Origin: Asterella californica
Lineage: Eukaryota > Streptophyta > Marchantiopsida > Marchantiales > Aytoniaceae
Direction: 5' to 3'
Assembly: GCA_036924285.1 (NCBI GenBank)
Contig: JAYKYS010000012.1
Span: 6,448,001 to 6,512,000, forward strand
Length of the DNA: 64,000 bases
Of this stretch, positions 11,700 to 23,640 are shown piece by piece (within the stretch, counting starts at the first letter, position 1; every line of letters starts with the position of its first letter). The notes under the pieces are model-generated. The model saw nothing but the letters and a program-made list of their open reading frames with translations. It was not told the origin of the DNA and did no database searches. Both the position numbers and the translations under genes were made by a program.

Positions 11700-12850
11700 T
11701 CATCTCTCTTTTTTGAAAATCTTGACAAGTTTACCTACCACTAGTACCTTCAAGCTCGTTCCGTCCAACTCTTGCAGGACGTAAGTTGCGTTTGTCATGA
11801 ACTTTCTTCACCTCAAACAGACCAAATCATCGCCTGGAAAACTTCCGGAATGCACCATGCTAGTTGTCTAGACTGATATCGTAGACTAACACACAATCAC
11901 TTTCCTTGATTTCTTTAGGTCTCAAACGATGTCGCTGATCAAATCTGACCTTGTTTTTCAACCGTGCTTCTTGCAGCTTATCCAAAGCGGCTTGGATATC
12001 CTCAGGTCTTCTCTCTAACTGCCTAATTCGAATAGCAAGAAGCTCTTCCTTAGTCAAATTGTCTTCCCAAGGTAACACACTCCATGTCAGAACGTGTTCT
12101 TCAATCGACATGATAGGTTTTTGACCTGTGATGATTTCCATTGGCATGTAACCTGTCACAGAGCTGTATATCGTTCGATCTGCCCATAACGCAAATGATA
12201 AGAGTCGAGGTCACTCGCGCACCCTTCTTTTGCAAGCCTTCACCAAAGCCTTCACAATGGACTGATGACCACGTTCACTCTTGGCATTTCCTTCGGGGTT
12301 GTAAGTAGTTGTCAGTGACAACCTCATCCTTCACTTTGCAAAGAATTCACGAGCCTCATGTGCATCTAACTCTCTCCGATCTGCAGTAATCTTTTCCACT
12401 CATCCATATCGACAAACAATCTCTTCCAAGAGAAATCTGCATACCCCTTCAGTTGTCTTTGTCTGAAGCGCCCTAACCTCAACTTGATTTGAAAGATCTT
12501 CTCGAGCAAGTACTAAGTATCTCATCTGCCACAATCCAACTAGCATAGTCACCAAGTCTACAACCCGTTTGAAGTGGATTGCCAACGAATAAATCGGATG
12601 TAATCCGTCTCGATGTCAGATGTTCCAATACATCTGACATGTCAAAGAAGACTCACAAAAGTATATGACATCCTTGTACATGTTTTTCCACCAATATTTC
12701 TCCTTCATCTTCGTAAAAGTGGGCCAAATCTCTCGATGTCCAGCCCAAAGACTCTCATGAAATGCCTTGAGCAACTTCTGCTGATCTTCTTTGTCATAAA
12801 TCACTCGTAGCGGTATTCCACTTTTCTGCTTTGATCGCTTCCAAAGAAAC
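11700..12850 (-). pseudogene. Gypsy integrase (zinc-binding N-terminus, DDE core, C-terminal domain), broken
   Basis: The zinc-binding part reads KEKYWWKNMYKDV with the paired Cys of ESSLTCQMY (about 12620-12700), one Cys being replaced by Ser. The core follows, with VVDLVTM (first Asp), ITADRRELDA (second Asp) and NPEGNAKSERGH (Glu), at about 12560-12240. An open C-terminal stretch of 99 codons is at 11860-12159 (RRPEDIQAALDKL, RFDQRHRLRP). Stops separate these pieces. I see no clear chromodomain, although a decayed RKFSRR tail continues to about 11700. Integrases of this kind insert the cDNA copy into the genome. Confidence 0.85.
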
Positions 12851-13569
12851 CCATCCTGCAACATGAAGTTGTAGGCCTTCCTTCGAACTCTCCGAAACCT
12901 CTCATCCGTCCAGCCTGTTTGCTTAATCATCGTACTAAGGTACCTCTCGATGTCAAGCAAATCACCATCATACAACCTTTCAACAAACAACTCATCTTCC
13001 TTTCTTGTCTGTGCAATTAAATAGAACTTTGCACCCACGTCATCAATATCTTCAACCATCTCATCCTCCCCATCATATCGAGCTCGAGATAACATATCTG
13101 CCATGAGATTATCCTTTCCTGCAATATGTCTAAACTCCGGGTTCAACGACTTGATATATGCGATCCACCGTAACATCGCAATATCAAGAGTTGAACAATT
13201 CATGATCATCCCTAACAACGGCAAACAATCAGTTTCAACCACCACTTCAGCTCCAGTCAAATACTCTTTCTCGGTTTTCATGACTGAAACAATATCTCAT
13301 AGTTCTCTTTTCACTTGCGGGTATGCACGTTGACGAGCACTTAACACCTTCACTCCGAACCTAACAGCAAATCTGTCTCCATCCTCATCATCTTGTCCTA
13401 TTGCCCATTCGATTGCAACTAGACTTGTATCTACAGTAAGAACCACCAGCCTAGCACCCTTGTAATCTATCCTTCTCAAAACTGGAGGAGATGATAGTAA
13501 GGACTTCAGCTTCCGTACAACATCAGTATGCTCTTCCTCCCATATGAACTTATGACCTTTATGCAACAA
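12616..13569 (-). pseudogene. Gypsy RNase H domain and linker to integrase
   Basis: Two open pieces, 13297-13569 and 12616-13281, join across a single break. RNase H signatures are readable: VDTSLVAIEWAIGQ (first Asp), QRAYPQVKREL (Glu), VVETDCLPLL (Asp) and HIAGKDNLMADMLSR (last Asp). The 221-codon piece is the longest open frame left in the element and runs into the integrase zinc-binding region. RNase H removes the RNA template during reverse transcription. Confidence 0.88.
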
Positions 13570-14340
13570 CCCATATAATGGATCCCCTCACCCAAAAACC
13601 TTCTTACTTATGTCAACGAGTTGCAAACCTTCCTCCCAATCGCATCCACTTTGTTCGGGTCTGACTTCCGACCAAACGATCCACACAAATGACCAACAAT
13701 CAAGACTTCTCTAACCCCAAATGTAGATTTCGCACTTGACAGCGTGAGATGAATTTCCTCAAGTCGAGATAAGACCTTCTCACAATCTAGGATGTGATCA
13801 GTGACGTATCGTCGAAACCCCCTCTGATCTAATCTTTCATCCTTCTCATCCTCCACACATCCTTTGATGGGGATGTATGAAAATTCCTTAGAACTCTATT
13901 CATCTTGTTCATCATGTGTGCCATCGAGTTGATAGCTCTCTGTGGTAAGGTACACATCCTAACCAACCCCAAGGGTGTCCTCATTGTCGTGAAGCTTCTG
14001 CTCTCCTCCGCTAGTTGAAACTTATCATATCCTGAGTAAAGATTTCTCATCGATTAAATTGCTCTTCCTGCAAACGCTTCAACAAACTCATCCACAATCG
14101 ATCCCACCCCAACATTTTTGATTGTTACTACGTTCACCGATTGCATGGCTTGGATGAACCACAGCGACCCACTCTTCTTAGGCACTGAAAACCATCAGCT
14201 CGAATATGATGAAACGACAACTCCAAGATCTTCATCCACATCTTCTCTTTTAGCAACTCCACCAGTTTAGACAAGTGAGTCCGCGGTATTGGAATTGGTC
14301 TCAAGTTCTATGGTACATGCGGTACTGTGAAGATAACCAT
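13570..14340 (-). pseudogene. Gypsy reverse transcriptase, active-site box lost
   Basis: Recognisable RT blocks include VPHVP and LRPIPIPRTHLSKLVELLKEK (about 14340-14230), YSGYDKFQ (about 14030), TMRTPLGLVRMCTLPQRA with MAHMMNKM (about 13990-13900), and RLEEIHLTLSSAKSTFGV with LIVGHLCGSFGRK (about 13770-13670). In the clade this family belongs to, an F-x-D-D box should sit between the MNKM and IKGC blocks. That interval is shortened to about a dozen residues and contains no DD pair in any frame, so the polymerase is dead. Confidence 0.88.
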
Positions 14341-15046
14341 CGGAGTAACAACATATGAGTCTACACACCCAATCTCATGCAACTCAAAGACAAATGCTTT
14401 CTCATGTCGTGAAAGCATCTCCTTGAAGCACATCCTCTTTTCTGGTAGAAGAGACTCATCAAATCCAATCTTCAGCTCTTCAAGGGTCTTGTCCACGAAC
14501 TCATGTTCTATCACTGCAAGATCTCTCAAACTCTTCTCTCTCAATCCATCTGACTTTACCTTCTTATCCACTGTCTTGTACTTCGTCTCCACTCGAACCT
14601 CCGGTGCACGGAATGATTCAATCACCGAATAGACTTCCCTTGAATGTATCTGCACAACTTTATCCATATCCTCCCATCCAATAGACATGATCTCTCACAA
14701 GGATCCTCCACCCTATCCTCTTCATAAACACCAGAAATCCATTCATCCCTTTCTAGCTCACCCAACTCTTTTAACATCAACTCAACATCATGCAAATGTT
14801 TTTGTTCTTTTCTTCTCAGCTCTTCTGCCTTCTTGTAAATAGCAATCCCACACTTTGAAAACCCAACAAACCCTATACAAAAGGCATTATCTCCTTCAAG
14901 AGAGAGTATCTTCTCTTGCGCACCACCACAATCCCGCTCTATAGTGGTACTCAACGAAAATCCTTGAACTCTTCACTCATCCTTGGAAGCGATTTCTCCC
15001 TCAGATGATCTCGATTGCGCTCGTGATTGGACAGTACAGTCAAGAA

Positions 15047-15430
15047 TTATACCGCTCTCTTTCCATCTTGACTTCGGATCCTAGCATAAGCAGATCCGTC
15101 GTCTAGTACCCTCGTCTCCATCCGAGTAGCTGTGATGAAAGGTTGATCAAGAATGAGCGGGTATGATGTTACTTCTTGAACAAAGAAGTTTTGCTCGATA
15201 GCAACATCACTTATGCGCACTCTAATGTCTGGACAAGCTCCATACAAATCTCCTCTTGTGTTGTTGACTGCTCTTATGACCCACCCATGCTCTATGTCGA
15301 TCGGTCACTTCTTCTTTTTGTACAACTCCTTCGACATGATGTTGATTTCTGATCCATGATCAATTAGAGCAACCACCGGCTCGTCCAAGTCTTCGATCCT
15401 CACCAGCGTCTTCGTCGTAGCTCGAGCCCA
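15047..15430 (-). pseudogene. Gypsy aspartic protease region, broken
   Basis: The catalytic site reads VVALIDHGSEINIM (about 15395-15340), the DHGSE variant of the retroviral-type D-S/T-G motif. After a break, the downstream part of the fold continues at 15247-15047 with DIRVRISDVAIEQNFFVQ and YPLILDQPFI. The same two blocks appear, with DHGSE changed to DHGYE, in the second gypsy family at about 39090-39330. The enzyme matures the gag-pol polyprotein. Confidence 0.8.
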
Positions 15431-15699
15431 GTGACTGTGACTGTAATTACTTGAGCTTTGCTCCCCATCCTCCTCTTCATCCTCAAAATGTATCCTGCGT
15501 CTTCGATCTCTTTCTTCCTCTAAAGAATAAACACTGCACTTTGCAAGCTCTCTCCTCATCCACAGACATCTTAGTATCCAAGGCATGCGATAAACCAATC
15601 TCATCTATAATTTATCGCTTCTGTTTGATGATGTCGATGATGACGTCATGAAACTCACGGTTAGCAATGTCCAAAACTTGTCTCAAAGTAAACTCTACC

Positions 15700-17343
15700 T
15701 TCGCATTCAAAAGACCCCCTTCAAGTCTGTTGAAGCCTCAATGTCCGACTGCAGTTTGTAGGCAGCTGGTTTACCATTCTTCTTTTGAAACTCCTTTGCT
15801 CTTTCTTTTGATGGAGAAGGAGCATCATCCATCGGTAGATCTTGAGCTCCTACATTCCGAAGCTCTTGACGAACCTTCGAGTTTGTCTCTTGGAAGAAGT
15901 TCATTCCCTTGCCTCTGAATCTCACCTTCTCTTCTCTTCCAACAACGCTTCGTGTTGGTTCTTGGCGATGTAAGCATGCACCGATAGTGCTTCTATCGGA
16001 TCTTCTCATCCAATATCCTTTCTGATTGTAGCAGTTGTCTTCAACAATGTCTCACGCGTCATCTTTTCTTTCTGTTTCATGGAGATAACAGATGACCACA
16101 ATCCACTCGGCTCAAAATGCTCGTTAAAACTCCTCTAAGCTTGATCTTCAACTCTTGTGCGGTATGTTCCAGCTTCCACAATTGTAACTGCTTGCGCCGA
16201 TAAGTGATCTTCAACCAACTTCTTCACCGCTCCTCTACCAAAGTTGGTCTGAAGAAGTGCACCGATATCTCTCCACGTCACTTTCCCATCCTTCCAGAAG
16301 ATCATTCCTTGTTGCAAGATATTAATGAACTCCTTGCAATCTCTTCGTGGATGATCTGTATCATAGCACCAGATACATCGTTGGATCCAGCCTTACTTCT
16401 CAAACGATTTTGCTCCGCTTATAGACCCCTTTTTCTCCAATCTTGTGAGCTTGTTCTACAGATTTCGCATTCCACGCATGATCTCCTCAAGGTTTGAATC
16501 ATCCTTCTTCGGAGATACTACAAGTGCTTGGGCAACCGAAACAACTGAAGCAACTGGTACCATCTGTCTAGCAACAAGAACCACTGGTCGAACCACAGGA
16601 ACAGGGGGTACAGCAGTCGGTGTTGGTGCCGGTCTCTTAACAGAAACCTTCTCTTGTCTTTGATCTCTCTTGGTAAGCAGACCAACAACTTCTTCAACCT
16701 TCTTCGAGTTACTGGTCAAACCATCGTCTTCCTCCCCATCCTCCAGAAGTACCTCCAGCTTCTCTTGTAGCTTCTCATCTGCAGCTCGAAGAAATAACTC
16801 TGTCTTGTTGGACTGCAACGTCAACTTCTCCATCCTAGTCAGCCGTGAAAATTGCTTCTCAAACTCTCTGAGTAACTCTGTAGCTTGTAAACCTTTCCTC
16901 GGTTGCTCAACCCACTCCAATATGACTTCTTGGTGACCCGATCAGAGTCCTCCAAGAAATACTCATCCATCAAAGCACGAGCAAACGTCTCCCAATCCTT
17001 GTTAAAATGCTTCGTTCACATTTTAACATGATCTCTAATCTCTGGAGCTGCTGCCAACTCAAAAGTCTCAATCATCTCATCTTCAAATACTCGGTTCAGC
17101 TCCATCTCCTCACATAATGTCTCAGATATCTTGAGACATTTCTCCATCGAACTGGTCAATCTTGCTGACCACCGCTTGAAGCGCCTTTGTTGCCAAAGCT
17201 TCCTTTTGCTCATCAAAATGTTGCTGCCGCAAGAACATCGTGAAAGCTTGAAACATTGATGCAGTCGTCGGATCCAACTGCACCATTGGCAATCCATCCG
17301 AACTACTAGCTCTATTCTCATCACCGTTCCAGTCCCCGCTCAT
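15700..17343 (-). pseudogene. Gypsy gag, frameshifted
   Basis: The likely start is MSGDWNGDE at 17343, about 80 bp inside the 5' LTR. An open N-terminal piece rich in Gln follows, then after frameshifts a capsid-like region (QRFKRWSARLTSSMEK, then WVEQPRKGLQATELLREF to about 16800) and a Pro/Val-rich linker. A CCHC zinc knuckle (CIWCYDTDHPRRDC, spacing C-x2-C-x4-H-x4-C) is at 16336-16377, matching the knuckle of the second gypsy family at 38026-38067. Gag packages the element RNA. Confidence 0.85.
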
Positions 17344-17419
17344 GATTGTCAATCTCTTCTTCAACGTTCAAACTCAAAAGAAATCTCCATCCTAGACCTT
17401 CACGTCGAATTCACCACCG

Positions 17420-17618
17420 TATCGTGTTAGATTTTGCGTGAAGGATGTCCAGAAAAACGTGAAGTTCCTGGCTATGCAGATGTAATGTGCTGAACAGAGA
17501 ACAAGAGAGAGAAACACAAGCACGAAAACGAACGTCGCTATATATACCAACCCTCAACGCATATATATTGTTTGTTCTTTCTCCTAGGAACTCAAGATTG
17601 AAAAACAGACCAAAGCGG
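17420..17618 (-). repeat. 5' LTR of the gypsy element, 3' fragment (R/U5 and TATA)
   Basis: It aligns with 9661-9854 of the 3' LTR, including the TATATATA at about 17539-17546. It stops at GCGG (17615-17618), where the solo LTR is inserted, and resumes at 19657. Confidence 0.9.
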
Positions 17619-19652
17619 TGTCGTGTCGTGGACCGGCTCCTACTTGAAATTCAAACTCCGATGCTTGTCGCTCCAAAGTCACTCATTAGAAGACAAGCTA
17701 GGCCCCAGCTTACGGGTTTTTGGCACAATCTCAGATCTCCATTTTCATCGCATAGATGGATAGAGCTCCTTGTCAGCTTTCCATAGGCACTTTGTCTACT
17801 TCGTTTGGACGCCTAGTGGAGAAGTTACAGGACTCGAAAGATGGAGAAAATAAGCTAGGCCCTAGCTTACGGGTTTTTGGCACCACTTAGGATCTTCGTT
17901 TTTATCGCACCAGTGGATAGAGCTCCTTGTCAGCTTTCCATATGCACTTCATCTACTTCGTTTGGACGCCTAGTGGAGAAGTTACAAGACTCAAAAGATG
18001 GAGAAAACAAGCTAGGCCCCAGCTTACAGGCTTTTGGCGCAACTTCGGATCTTCACTTTCATCACATAGATGGCTAGAGCTCTCTGTCAGCTTTCCATGG
18101 GCATCTTGTTTACTTCGTTTGGACATCCAGGGAAGAAGTTATGCGATTCGAAAGAAGGTAAAATCAAGCTAGGCCCCTAGTTACTTGCTGACTGGGTATT
18201 CAGGGCTTCGGGCGTTATATCAAAGACGCAAGGGGCTTGCTTCTTATTATTATTCAGGAGATTGAGGAGAGAACTGTACGTACAGAGATTGTTGCAAGGG
18301 GGTGCTTAAGGGATTAGCTTGCGCCTGCGACTTGTCAACGGACGGTTCGGGAGATTTAGGAGTCCAATGCAAGCGCGCAAGGCGTCGTTGGGTTTAGATC
18401 TGTGCAGGCTACGCACTGGTTCAAACGGTTTGAGAAGAGACGGATCGGGGGTTGTGTACTGAGAGAAATTGAGACGCAGGAAGCATATTTGAGGTTTTCA
18501 GTTATTTGTGAAGGAGAATTTGGACCGTTCGGGCCGTTCCGGAGTCCAAACTTGCTGTCCTTGGATCCAACGGGATCAGAACACCGAGTTCTACAGGAAA
18601 TTGAAGACGATACCAGTTTTTCATCGGACGGTTTGGAAGTTCTAAGTGAAATTGGCTCGCAAGGAAGTGCTTACATCAGATTTTCGTTCACCTGCGACCT
18701 GAGGTTGGACTGTCTTCGCGATCGGTGAGCCAAGCTCTTCGTTCTTGATGCCTACGCGATCAGAGAGTCTTCATCTACTCATAGGAGAAGACCGTGTGTG
18801 AATTGGATTGTTGGTTTGAGTCTGGTGAGCAAGTTTGAGCCGCAGGGAGCTGATTTACGTCAGTTTTTTGTAACCTGCGGCCAAATTTCTCGAGTGGTTT
18901 TGCAAGGGGAACTCCAAACGACTTGTTTGGAGTCTCGTTGGGTTCAGGGTAGCTAGATCTATCTGCCAGCGAAGACGGATATCAATTTGGATGATCCGTT
19001 TGTGCGGTGTGAGCGGTTTTAAGCCGCAGGGAGGAGTTTTTGGAGGTTCTGTCACCTGCGACCAAAAATCGGCGATATCTCGGCTGTTGGGAGTCGGATC
19101 TGAAGGTTTCTTGGGTTAACAGAGTCAACGGAGGAGACCCTATCGACATCTGAAGTCCGTTCAGCGAAAAGAGGAAGTCCACAGATAGACCTTATTCGGT
19201 TTCTTCGTTACGTGTTTTGCTCTTTTGAGTTCGTTATTCTTCTGGTTGGTTGTATACAGCTTGTGGTAGCTAGCTTTAGCTAAGAGCTTATACATGGATG
19301 TGGTTTGGACTTGGGTTTGGATCTTGTGATACTGCTGTGGCTCTGTTTGTTAGCAAAGAGAAGTTTCTCTTGCTTTGAGCTACGCTTCGGTGGTTTTGGG
19401 TCGGGGTTGTGATTCAGGGGTTTGTTTTAGGACTTCTGAAGTAGGTTACGGACCGCTTAGGTCTGATTATCAGTTCTTTACTGTTAGGAGAAAGAAACGG
19501 CAGTGTACATACATTTGGGAGTGTATATATCGCAGCATTCGTTTTCGTGGTTGTTTTTCTCTGTCTTGTCTCTGTTTCAACACACAATATCTCCACAGCC
19601 AGGAACCTCGTGTTTTCCTAGACATCCTTCACGCAAAACGTCCGACGCGACA
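17619..19652 (+). mobile_element. Solo gypsy LTR nested inside the 5' LTR
   Basis: A 2034-bp LTR of the same family in plus orientation: it starts TGTCGTGTCGTGGACC, ends CCGACGCGACA, and lies between two GCGG copies (17615-17618 and 19653-19656). The uninterrupted LTR at 9661-11515 gives the empty site. It has no internal element sequence, so it is either a solo LTR left by LTR-LTR recombination or an insertion that lost its body. Three tandem units of about 155 bp lie near its start. Confidence 0.93.
17690..18180 (+). repeat. Three ~155-bp tandem repeats in the LTR U3
   Basis: Units start at about 17692, 17847 and 18001. Each begins with AAGCTAGGCCC and contains AGCTTTCCATA/G, CTTCGTTTGGACG and GAGAAGTTAC. 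The same unit occurs twice in the LTR at 9661-11515 and about three times in the LTR at 19657-21037. LTR enhancer-like repeats often vary in number between family members. Confidence 0.88.
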
Positions 19653-19656
19653 GCGG

Positions 19657-21037
19657 TTTGTACTCTACTTCAAAACCTCTACAAAACTTAAACCGCACAC
19701 ACAGTCCAAATGGATCGTCTGATCTGATATCCGTCTTCTCTGATAGATAGATCTAGCTATCCTGAACCCAACGAGACTCCAAACAAGCCATTTGGAGTTC
19801 CTCTCTCAAAATCACGCAAGAAATTTGGTCGCAGGATGCAAAAAACTGACATAAATTGACTCCTTACGACTCAAACTCGCTCACCACATCCAAACCAACA
19901 ATCCAATGCACATACTGTCTTCTCCTATGTGTAGATGAAGACTCCTTGATTGCATATGCACCAAGAAAGAAGAGCTTGCCTCACTGATCGCAAAGAACAA
20001 CGCAACTTCAAGTTGCAGACGTACAAAAATTTGACTTAAGCGCTTCCCTGCGAACCAGTTTCACTTTGAACTCCCAAACCGTCCGATGAAACTTCGTATC
20101 GTCTTCAATTTCTTGAAGAACTCGACGTTCTGATGGATCCAAGGACAGCAAGTTGGATTCTGAAACGGTCCGAACGGTCCAACTCTCCTTCATAGATAAC
20201 TGAAGCACTCCAAAAATCTCTCCTATGTCTCAATTTCTCCCAGAACACAGTCCCTGATCCGTCTCTTCACGAATCGTCTTAACGCACACGTAGCATGCAC
20301 ATATCTGAACCTAATGACACCTCATGCGCATGCATTGGACTTCTCAATTCTCCAAACCGTCCATCGACAAGTCGCAATAACAAGCTAATCCCTTAAGTAG
20401 CCCCCTTACGTCAATCATAGTAAGCAAGCCCCTTGCGTCCTTAGTATAACGCTTGGAGCTACAAATATCCAATCAGCAAAAGTAAACTAAGGCCTAGCTT
20501 AATTTTCTCTTCTTCCGAGTCTCGTAACTTCTCCACTAGACGTCCAAATGATGTAGACGAAGTGCCTATGGAAAGTTGACAATGATCTCTACCTATTGAT
20601 GCGATGAAAGTGAAGATCCGAAGTCGTGTCAAAAGCTCAAAAGCTGAGGCCTAGCTTGTTTTACCCATCTTTCAAATCTCGTAACTTCTCCACTAGACGT
20701 CTAACTGAAGTAGACAAAGTGCTTAGAGAAAGCTGACAAAGAGCTCTACCCATCGATGTAATGAAAATAAAGATCTGAAGTTGTGCCAAAAGCCCGTAAG
20801 CTGGAGCCTAACATGTTTTATCCATCTTTTGAGTCTTATAACTTCTCCACTGGACGTCCAAATGAAGTAGACAAAGTGTCCATGGGACGTTGACAATGAA
20901 CTCTACCCATCGATGTAATTAAAATGAAGATCGAAAGTTGTGCAAAAGCCTCATTTTTAACCCCATGAGCGTCTTTGGAGCGATAATGATAAACATCGGA
21001 ATAGATTTTGAGGTAGAAGACGATCCACGACACGACA
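19657..21037 (-). repeat. 5' LTR of the gypsy element, 5' fragment
   Basis: The sequence resumes exactly where 17618 left off (TTTGTACTCTACTTC) and ends on the plus strand with ACACGACA at 21037. Compared with the 3' LTR it lacks roughly 400 bp (matching about 9885-10285) but has one extra ~155-bp tandem unit. Confidence 0.9.
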
Positions 21038-21772
21038 ACGTGATGAAACGGGTACTGCGAACTGTGATAGTCATGAGAAATTTGCTATTGTTCGAGTTCT
21101 GAGTCGAATTTCTAAGTGAAACTTTTCAGGATTGAGAGATGTCTTATTAGTAAGATATCTAATAAATTTCATATCAAATGATCGAATAAGTTGTTCAGGG
21201 TCTTGGATCAAATATACTTGGGTCTGTAAAGCTCTTAAGTTAGCACAGATTACAGTTTAATCTCTATCTTAGAGTTGGTTTGAGGTTCCGACCTGAACAT
21301 TGTCAAAGGTAGGAGTGAAGGGTCGAGTAAAGCTTCTTGTGAAATTTGATTACCATTGGTTGACTGAATTAAGAGAACTGAGGTCTCAAAGTTCGGAGAA
21401 GTTTCTGTTATTAACGGGTTTTGGTTTTCGGTCACATCTATTATGATCTTTTGGTTCATTTCGAGCAATTGAGGAGAAGTTTGTTGTTGAAACTACCATG
21501 TCTGCATATAATTCGACATTGTGAAGGTGTGGGGCTGATTTCAGCTCTTTGTGGTGAAGGAGAACGGAGTCGCACTGAGTCATAAGCTGTTGTTTGGGTT
21601 TTCGGAGTTGCCAAGTATCGTCATTATTGATGTTATGTTGTGATCTGAATAGTACCTTGAAGCATGCATGCCTTACCTTGTTGGGATGCTTAGGAGACCA
21701 AGGTACGTAGCAAGTTGTATTAGTGACTCTATCAAGTTGGTTGAGCGGTCTTATAGTATCTTTCAGCTGCAT
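21038..21772 (-). repeat. Dispersed ORF family U2, copy 1
   Basis: An open piece of 72 codons at 21250-21468 (NQKIIIDVTENQNP, ISQEALLDPSLLPLTM) aligns with 33461-33676 on the plus strand (NQKVIIDMTKNLNP, TSQETLLDPSLLSL). Homology continues on both sides in other frames: upstream as ELKSAPHLHNV against ELKSTSHLHNV, and downstream as ICANLRAL..IQD.E. An overlapping open frame runs 21386-21772. I do not recognise the family. The right end abuts the gypsy element at its ACGT target site. Confidence 0.65.
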
Positions 21773-22189
21773 TAAATAGAGTTGTGGCGGTCAAACTGAT
21801 AGGTAGCTAGCGTCGCTGGAAAGCTGTTAAGTCATGCTTCTAGTGATTTAGAGTTACTTGCAGGTAGATAGTACAGAGTTGAGTATTTCAGATAGAATAC
21901 AAAAGGGTATGTAACACAAATTTCTACAACTTATACGTATTTTTGGATTGTAGCAAACTTTAACCTTGAGTTGAGAGATACAAGTTCACTTGTGTCATAA
22001 GAGTAGATAGAGGACATTAGGGTTGAAAGATCAAGGTTTGAGCCAACTTGTTTAAGTCACATATCTCTACACAGTCATATATCCCGTGTATTCTTGGACA
22101 AAAAAACACATTATACGACAACGTATGCTTCAATAAAGATTACTGCTTACTAATAGGACATTGCAATAGCTCGAGGTAGCAAGAGTGGT
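21773..22189. other. Gene-free stretch
   Basis: Nothing recognisable on either strand. It separates the U2 repeat from a copia integrase remnant. Confidence 0.4.
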
Positions 22190-22505
22190 AGGTTGTTCAA
22201 AATAGATGCTTTTGTGTCAAAGTTACAAGTTTCCATGTATGGACAGAATGGTCCAATAGTGTCAAATAGTGACAAGCGATTTGGGCACATTAACTTCCAG
22301 AGATTAAAATCCTTCTGAGTTTTGACCTGGTTACAGGTCTACCCAAATTCAAATCTAGTGCGTCCATTAGAATCTATGCAACATGTCTGTTCGACAGCAA
22401 GCTAGCCAACCCTTTAAGAGATCATATAGAAAAGCAAATAAGCTTTTGGAGCTTGTTCATACTGATGTATGGATTGCTTCTCAACATCCCAACCGTAGTA
22501 GTTAG
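22190..22505 (+). mobile_element. Copia GAG-pre-integrase / integrase remnant
   Basis: Broken frames read RFGHINFQRLKS (the H-x-N-x2-L zinc-binding pattern of GAG-pre-integrase) and, after a shift, KANKLLELVHTDVW, which holds the first catalytic Asp of copia integrases. The frame then stops at TAG (about 22501). Confidence 0.8.
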
Positions 22506-23640
22506 GGTTGTTACATACAATTAGTTAGAGGGCTAACCATCATTAGGATTTCTCTTGTACTCATCCTACTATATATCATCATTCACAATAAATACAATGT
22601 CTGAATACTGAAGAATCATCCAGTGACACATCATGGCATTTGTAAGCGAATATTGCACATGTGTACATATTTACCCACATTAATCTTGAGAAAGTTATAT
22701 GTATGATATCTCGATTTAAATGTTTGTTTTCTAGTGATGATACTCGTATTTTAAATGATTCTCATTGGTCCACACGAAACTATTTATATATAACCTTAGA
22801 ATGTTACCACTATTGGATCTAAGGATATGTAACACGTATAGAGATATTAATATAAATATTATGAGAAAGTACAAACATTGGTCAATATACCACATGGAAC
22901 GACGAGGAGGCGCGAGTGAACGAACGATTGCTCGTAGTGAGAGAGGGTTCAGTGCTCGTGTTAGCAACGAATGATTCCTCGTAGTTGAGAGAGGGTTCTG
23001 TTTTCGTGTTAGCAACGAGCAACGAGCGATTCCTCGGTTCCTCTGTTGATGTGTTCGTGTTAGGAAATGACTGAGAGCACAGGGTTGCAACTTGTAAACA
23101 AGACTGCAGAGCCGTTACTTCTGATCCAGTCGCCGCTCTCCCGAACTTGTTACGTACCCAAACTTTTAGTAGTCTTTGTAATCAAGAATGCATGCATGCG
23201 AATTATTTAGCCGCTTGAGCGTTCCATTCTCGTGATTAGTCAGACTCTAGTAGTCATATATAGCATCGACACTTCAGATCTAGTGTTGTAGAGCTGAATC
23301 TGTATCACGTTCGTTACTTCCCATTGATCATCAACTTGAAATGAGGACTTTACAGACCAGTTTTCTGTATCATTCTTCTAAATAAATTGGTTCATTGAGT
23401 AGTTGGATAATAATCTCTTACCCTAAAAATAACGGCATGTGTAGCAGCACCAACAATTAAAATCCCACCAATCGAGGAGACATATGATATGTAAAAAGAG
23501 AAGTTAAGAACGACGTGACTGGGGTATGAGCCTCAAGCTACGCAATAAGCGCAATGTTGGCATGCGCAGATCGAAGTTTGTGATTCACTCTCAACCGCAA
23601 GCGCCTGCACCGACATCACATTTCTATTGGCACAAAACTC
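22506..23640. other. Gene-free stretch with a short minisatellite-like repeat
   Basis: No gene is seen. Between about 22915 and 23045 an approximately 50-58-bp unit recurs imperfectly about three times (CGAACGATTGCTCGTAGT, CGAATGATTCCTCGTAGT, CGAGCGATTCCTCGG). Short open frames across it are artefacts of the repeat. Confidence 0.5.

Larger units (their letters stand above)
9661..21037 (-). mobile_element. Ty3/gypsy retrotransposon, about 11.4 kb with a nested solo LTR
   Basis: Domains in the order gag, protease, RT, RNase H, integrase run from 17343 down to about 11700, so this is Ty3/gypsy rather than copia. The 3' LTR is 9661-11515. The 5' LTR is 17420-17618 plus 19657-21037, interrupted by a solo LTR. 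The 4-bp duplication ACGT flanks the whole unit (9657-9660 and 21038-21041). Frameshifts, stops and loss of the RT active-site box make it inactive. The two LTRs differ at about 13 of roughly 140 comparable bases near their 3' ends, mostly transitions, so the insertion is not young. The element lies against the copia/FTR1 debris on the left and an unknown ORF family (U2) on the right. Confidence 0.94.

Noticed and set aside
17400..17419. Primer-binding site after the gypsy 5' LTR
   Set aside because: The sequence CGGTGGTGAATTCGACG does not match a tRNA 3' end I can name, so I do not call it.
22506..22700. Possible copia LTR beginning TGTTACATAC after the integrase stop
   Set aside because: It follows integrase directly with no RT or purine tract between, and no second copy supports the boundaries.
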